Positions 59,894 through 64,000 of a stretch of DNA of 64,000 bases are shown piece after piece (within the stretch, counting starts at the first letter, position 1; each line of letters starts with the position of its first letter). The stretch spans positions 1 to 64,000 of the forward strand of contig ML210161.1 in assembly GCA_004369085.1 (NCBI GenBank), read 5' to 3'. The DNA comes from Coprinopsis marcescibilis (taxonomy: Eukaryota > Basidiomycota > Agaricomycetes > Agaricales > Psathyrellaceae). The notes beneath the pieces are model-generated. The model saw only the letters and a program-made list of their open reading frames with translations. It did no database searches and was not told the origin of the DNA. The translations under genes were made by a program, and so were the position numbers.

Positions 59894-60337
59894 GGTGGGT
59901 GATGAGAATGCAGAAAAGATGTCTCTAGAGTTCATATAGGCATTCAAGTAAAGCTTGAATGATCATCATGACAGTCAAGGTGAAGACGCAAAAGCGGAGG
60001 AATGGCTGGTTTATTTGAGATGCGGCCCTGAGGGGTATGTCCAAAAAGAGGTCCGTTGGCTGAATGAAGCCAGGGAAAGGCTGTGCGAGATAGAGCTTGA
60101 AGAAGATAGACCCAAGACCAGATTCCTCGATTCAGATCCGGCGTTTGCAACAGGCCAGATTTATGTAGACTAGATGATAGCCGGTTGGGGAAACGAGACA
60201 GAGAGAATGAATGAATCCTGGCTGAGGCTGAGCATATTTGTCAAGTCAATATTCCCACGAATCACGACGCGCTACGGTTGTCCGAAATTGTCCGTCACCG
60301 AAAGCAGACAGCGCCAACGCTTCAAAACCCTCACCCA
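59894..60337. other. Divergent promoter region
   Basis: 444 bp between the 5' ends of arrestin 2 (-) and MIC60 (+). No supported gene. Confidence 0.45.
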
Positions 60338-62529
60338 ATGTACCGGGCAATCCCCGTCACCGGTCGCGTAGCGTCGTCGACGATTCGCAGGGTGAGCTCG
60401 CTGTCTCCCACGTCCTCCACAGCACTGACCTCCCCGTCCAGCGGCTCGCGACCGACGCTCTCCAAGCACCCAAAAAGAAGAGCCTCGTCAGACGCTTGTT
60501 CTGGGTCACCACAGCGGCGACCGGCACATTCTACGTTGCCAGTCCTTTTGTCGCATTCAACAACCAGGCCTACTCCGACTTTTTCACCGACAACGTCCCC
60601 CTAGGCCAACCCGTCCTAGAATATGCGGAGAACAACCATTGGGACCGACTGTCCGTCGAGGACGTCATTGAGGCAGCCAAGAATGGCGTCGTATCCATCC
60701 AACAACTCACTACCGAGCTCATTAACAAGACTCCTGGTGCCCGCGACGCTGTAGACTCCGCCAAGGCCGCAACCGAAAAGAAGATTGGGGAGGCCAAGGC
60801 GTCCACCCTCAAGGCTATCCAATCGACGAAAGCCAAGGTTGACCCAGTGGTAGACCAGGTCAAAACTGAGGTTGGAAAGGTTATTCCCCACACAGCTGAA
60901 CCTACACCGCCTACCAAAGCTGTTTCACCCGCACCGGCCTCCCCAGCACCAGTGAAGAAGGAGCAAGCGAAAGAAGAGCAGTCCACATTGGAAACAGTGG
61001 TCTCCGAGGAACTCACCGAACTCGTTCAGAGAGCCGAAGCCGCTATTGCAGGAAAGCCATTCGTTGGAGCCAAGGCGGCAGAAGGCACCTCCACTTCAAC
61101 AATTGTTCCTGAAGCTGCTGCTGCTGACGCAGGTAAAAATGTCTACGGTTTACCCCTACCGATCGGTTTCGAGCCACCTCCCGGATATGTCAGGCCTTCT
61201 CCCCCCAAGAAGGTTGAGGAACCTCCCAATGAGGCAGCAAAGCCTGGAGAACCCGAGAAACCTGTCGAGGTTGAGCTTCCACTCGTTGCCCCAGACATCT
61301 CTTCGCTCGCTGCTTCCGAACCTATAATCGCCCACCTGGCCGGAACGATCGACAACCTCGCCTCTTTCTTGAAAGCCAACCCTGCTGCCGCTGAGAAGGC
61401 TGTTGGCGTCCTGGACAACGCTAAGGCCGATCTTTCATCCCTCGTTGAGAGGATTGAAACCGTCAGGGAAGATGAACGAAAGGCTCTCGAAGCGAAGCTC
61501 GACGAACAAACCCACGAGCATACGCTCAAGCTCCTGGAAATGGAAATGGAAGCCCAGGACAAGCTTGATAACCAGGAAGATGGATTCAGGAAGTTCTTCG
61601 AAGCAGAACGACTCAAATTCGTCCAAGCCTACCGAGCGAAGCTTGACAATGAGCTCAAGACCCAAACTGAACTCATTAATGAACGGTATGACTTGCAACC
61701 TCTACCACGTATCTGGAATTGCGAGCTGACTATTTCCGCAGGCTCAAGGAGGAAGTCATTGCTCAAGGTATTGAGCTCCAGCGCCGATGGATCCGAGAAA
61801 TCAAGGTTCGCGTGGAGCAGGAGCGAGGTGGCCGATTGGCCAAGCTCGATGAGCTCGCTGCAGATCTCAAGCGTCTGGAACGAATCGCCTTGGACAACGG
61901 GGCTTATCTTGACGAGAACATCCGCGTCCACGCCCTCTGGTCCGCCTTCCGTTCTCTGAACGACAGTGCTTTGGATAGCTCCAAGCGTACACCCTTCCGC
62001 GAACAACTCCGCGTATTACGACACATCACTGCTGCTCGTGAAGACCCCGTTATCCAGTCCGCCCTCACCACACTGGAAACCTCGGATGTGCCTGACATTG
62101 GAGTCGAGCCCTTCGCAGATTTGGCATCTTGGTTCACCTCATCAGTGTCACCCAAGGTTGCCGAGGTCGCTTTGGTCCCAGACGAGAACGCTGGCGTCTT
62201 GTCGTACCTTGCGAGTAAAGCACTGTCAAGCATCCGATTCAAGAAGACTGGACTAGTCTCTGGCGACGATGTTTTGAGTGTGCTGGCCAGAGCTGAACAC
62301 TATCTCGTTGAGAAGGACCTCGACGGTGCTTCAAGAGAACTGAACCAGGTCAAGGGCCCCGCAAAAACACTTTTGCATGACTGGCTCGAGGCTGCCCGTC
62401 GAAGACTGGAGGTTCAGCAAGCCCTTAAGGTGAGCGTAATGTGAGATTTGTCTGGTTGGGTTTACTGACATGCCTCCTCCCTAGGTCATTCAAACTGAGG
62501 CTACCTTGTCATCGTTGCTTGTCGCATAA
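60338..62529 (+). CDS. MIC60: MICOS complex subunit MIC60 (mitofilin)
   Basis: Inner mitochondrial membrane protein that forms crista junctions and contacts outer membrane complexes. Four exons (60338-60391, 60442-61685, 61742-62429, 62485-62529) give 676 residues. The first exon is 18 codons, spliced by a 50-nt intron with a CTGAC branch to R-R-L-A-T-D, giving a basic presequence. A membrane segment follows (V-T-T-A-A-T-G-T-F-Y-V-A-S-P) and then F-F-T-D-N-V-P. A Lys/Ala/Pro-rich linker, a long coiled coil (E-D-E-R-K-A-L-E-A-K-L-D-E-Q) and the C-terminal mitofilin signature region (V-H-A-L-W-S-A-F-R-S-L, F-R-E-Q-L-R-V-L) complete it. The longer upstream frame without an ATG is not used. Confidence 0.92.
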
Positions 62530-62615
62530 TGAATATTTCTATTAGACCGTGAATATTATAGAGGACATTTCAAACTAGACATAGCGGGAGCTCGAGACTA
62601 CTAAGATGTAGTTCA

Positions 62616-63968
62616 TCACATGGGCCCGCTTGCCATGGGTCCTTGGCTACCAGGGCCAGCACCATCAAACATAGGTGGGGTAGGCCCAACATGCCCTGCC
62701 AGTTGCAACGAGGACCCGCCCATCGCGCATTCACAGATCACTTGGGCTCTTCTTACCACGGTCTAGAACAGTCAGGGTCAGTAAATACTGCGGGACATGC
62801 GTTACCGAAGATTTCTCTTACATGGTTGTTCTCTCCTTCGACTCCAGTGGGAGACCTGGAAATCTTGACCAAACCGGGGAAGATGGTAGCTCCCACTCGA
62901 TCCAGTTCCCCTCGTTCGCTCTTCAAGCACCTCTTAACCAGTTCGATTTGCCTGGGGTACAGAGCACTGCCCAACTCAGGGACAAATGCCCGGTAAAACG
63001 CGTCGTTTGCGGTGCTACCCGCTCCGTGCAGCATACGAGAGAAGGAGTACGCGGAGTCCAGGATGGAGACTCCTCCTGCCATTGGGATCTTGCCGTTGAG
63101 GACCTTCATGACCGTCGGGATTTGTTCAAAGAGGATGCTCATTGACATCTCGGGGGTGCAGGATTCGACTGCTGCTGTAAAGGTTTGGCGTCTCCAGACA
63201 CAGGCGACGGTTGGATCGCCTGTAAAGTTGCGAACAAGTCTACGTTAGCGCCAGATTAAGGTTGTTCTTCTCATAGATTAGCTTACGGGCAAAGATATGT
63301 TCGTGGATGCGAGTTAGCTGGACGTTGGCCTCCATAGAATTGGTTACAATGAGGCAGTTGATGATACCCTCAGAGATGGTCTCGGAGAGGGCATGACGGA
63401 GGTAGGACTGTAGCTGCATCGTGGTTGCCTCGACGACGTTCTCGACATCGATACCGCTGACCACGTCGCTGAGAATGGAAGCACAAAGTTGGTTCAACGG
63501 TGCAGGGGGTGCCCTTACGATATCCGCTGCCCATCGGTTGATCAGCTTATCCAGCTGGGCTGCAGCGTTCTGCGACGAGGAAGAGGTGTGTTAGTAGACA
63601 TTTGAGGTTCTAAGAAACAGATGCATCACTCTTATAGAGAAGTCATCGATAGTGTTGCCTCCAGGGCCACGAACTGTGGCTCCGGTCGAGCCTTCGAGTA
63701 GTGCAATGCGGGTTTTGAGTTGTGCAACGACACGCTCCTGGTCCTCCAACTGATGCCTTTGTTGTTCGACCTTCTCGTGGGCAATTCGCTATGTATAACT
63801 CAAGTTGAGCACGTTTACATTGTGATTAGGATTTGATCGAGGAATACTTACGAAGTTAGTGAGGGCATATCGATACTGCTCGCCGGAGACAACGTCCTGC
63901 GGAGCTTGCTGCTGATGCTGGGGCGCGCCCATTCCAGGCTGACCAAAGCCCATGTTGTTGGTGTTCAT
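62616..63968 (-). CDS. Unrecognised protein with coiled coil and Gly/Pro-rich tail
   Basis: Starts at the ATG at 63968. Order: a Gly/Gln-rich N-terminus (M-G-F-G-Q-P-G-M-G-A-P), a coiled coil (Y-R-Y-A-L-T-N-F-R-I-A-H-E-K-V-E and on to about residue 75), a helical globular domain (R-W-A-A-D-I-V, L-S-D-V-V-S-G-I-D-V, I-H-E-H-I-F-A, D-P-T-V-A-C-V-W-R-R-Q-T-F-T-A-A-V-E), and a Gly/Met/Pro-rich C-terminus (F-D-G-A-G-P-G-S-Q) ending at 62616. About five exons. It ends 86 bp from MIC60, convergent. The regular fold looks conserved but I cannot name the family. Confidence 0.75.
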
Positions 63969-64000
63969 GACGACGATGATGGTTGTGCGGATGCGAAAAG

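Noticed and set aside
60238..60337. Earlier start for MIC60
   Set aside because: That frame has only a TTG and would lose the basic presequence; the spliced ATG at 60338 fits better.
1..64000. CRISPR arrays, rRNA genes, insertion sequences, prophage or intact transposons
   Set aside because: None seen on either strand; the gene structure is eukaryotic, and no reverse transcriptase or transposase motif was recognised.

Overview
The window is nuclear DNA of a filamentous basidiomycete, most likely an Agaricomycete. A plant-associated or wood-degrading lifestyle, perhaps Rhizoctonia-like, is a guess. The genes are split by short introns of about 45-75 nt with GT..AG ends and often a CTRAC-type branch site, and they lie close together on both strands. 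The products are fungal: AP-3 beta, MIC60, Arp10, Med22, an Ant1-type peroxisomal carrier, GH79 and CE15 secreted carbohydrate-active enzymes, and PPxY alpha-arrestins. No operons, CRISPR arrays, rRNA genes or convincing tRNA genes were seen. All gene models were spliced by eye; for many of them the exon lengths sum to a multiple of three.

Layout. 0-12 kb: a glutathione peroxidase with a mitochondrial-type leader, an F-box protein, an unknown coiled-coil protein (-), the AP-3 beta subunit and an aldo-keto reductase (-). 12-19 kb: a glutamine-rich GATA factor whose 5' part is present twice, as identical 1,648-bp copies either side of a 10-N gap, almost certainly an assembly artefact; a gene-poor stretch follows. 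19-30 kb: a TauD-type dioxygenase (-), a RAD51D-like recombinase (-), a GH79 glycosidase, a peroxisomal 3-ketoacyl-CoA thiolase with a PTS2 signal, and a second F-box protein.

30-45 kb is the most dynamic part. It holds three members of a membrane-anchored coiled-coil family (the third frameshifted), two intact CE15 glucuronoyl esterases and a CE15 remnant, a 78-residue Tyr/Ser/Gly-rich gene made of three tiny exons, a 20-N gap and Med22 (-). This looks like local duplication and decay. 45-64 kb is housekeeping again: a PX/PB1 scaffold protein, Arp10 (-), a peroxisomal adenine nucleotide carrier (-), a METTL21-like methyltransferase, two tandem alpha-arrestins (-), MIC60 and an unrecognised conserved-looking protein (-).

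Themes. Peroxisomal beta-oxidation is represented by the thiolase and the ATP carrier; lignocellulose attack by the CE15 pair and perhaps GH79; membrane traffic by AP-3, PX/PB1, Arp10/dynactin and the arrestins. The best candidates for undescribed biology are the coiled-coil membrane family with its invariant intron position and the 78-residue protein.
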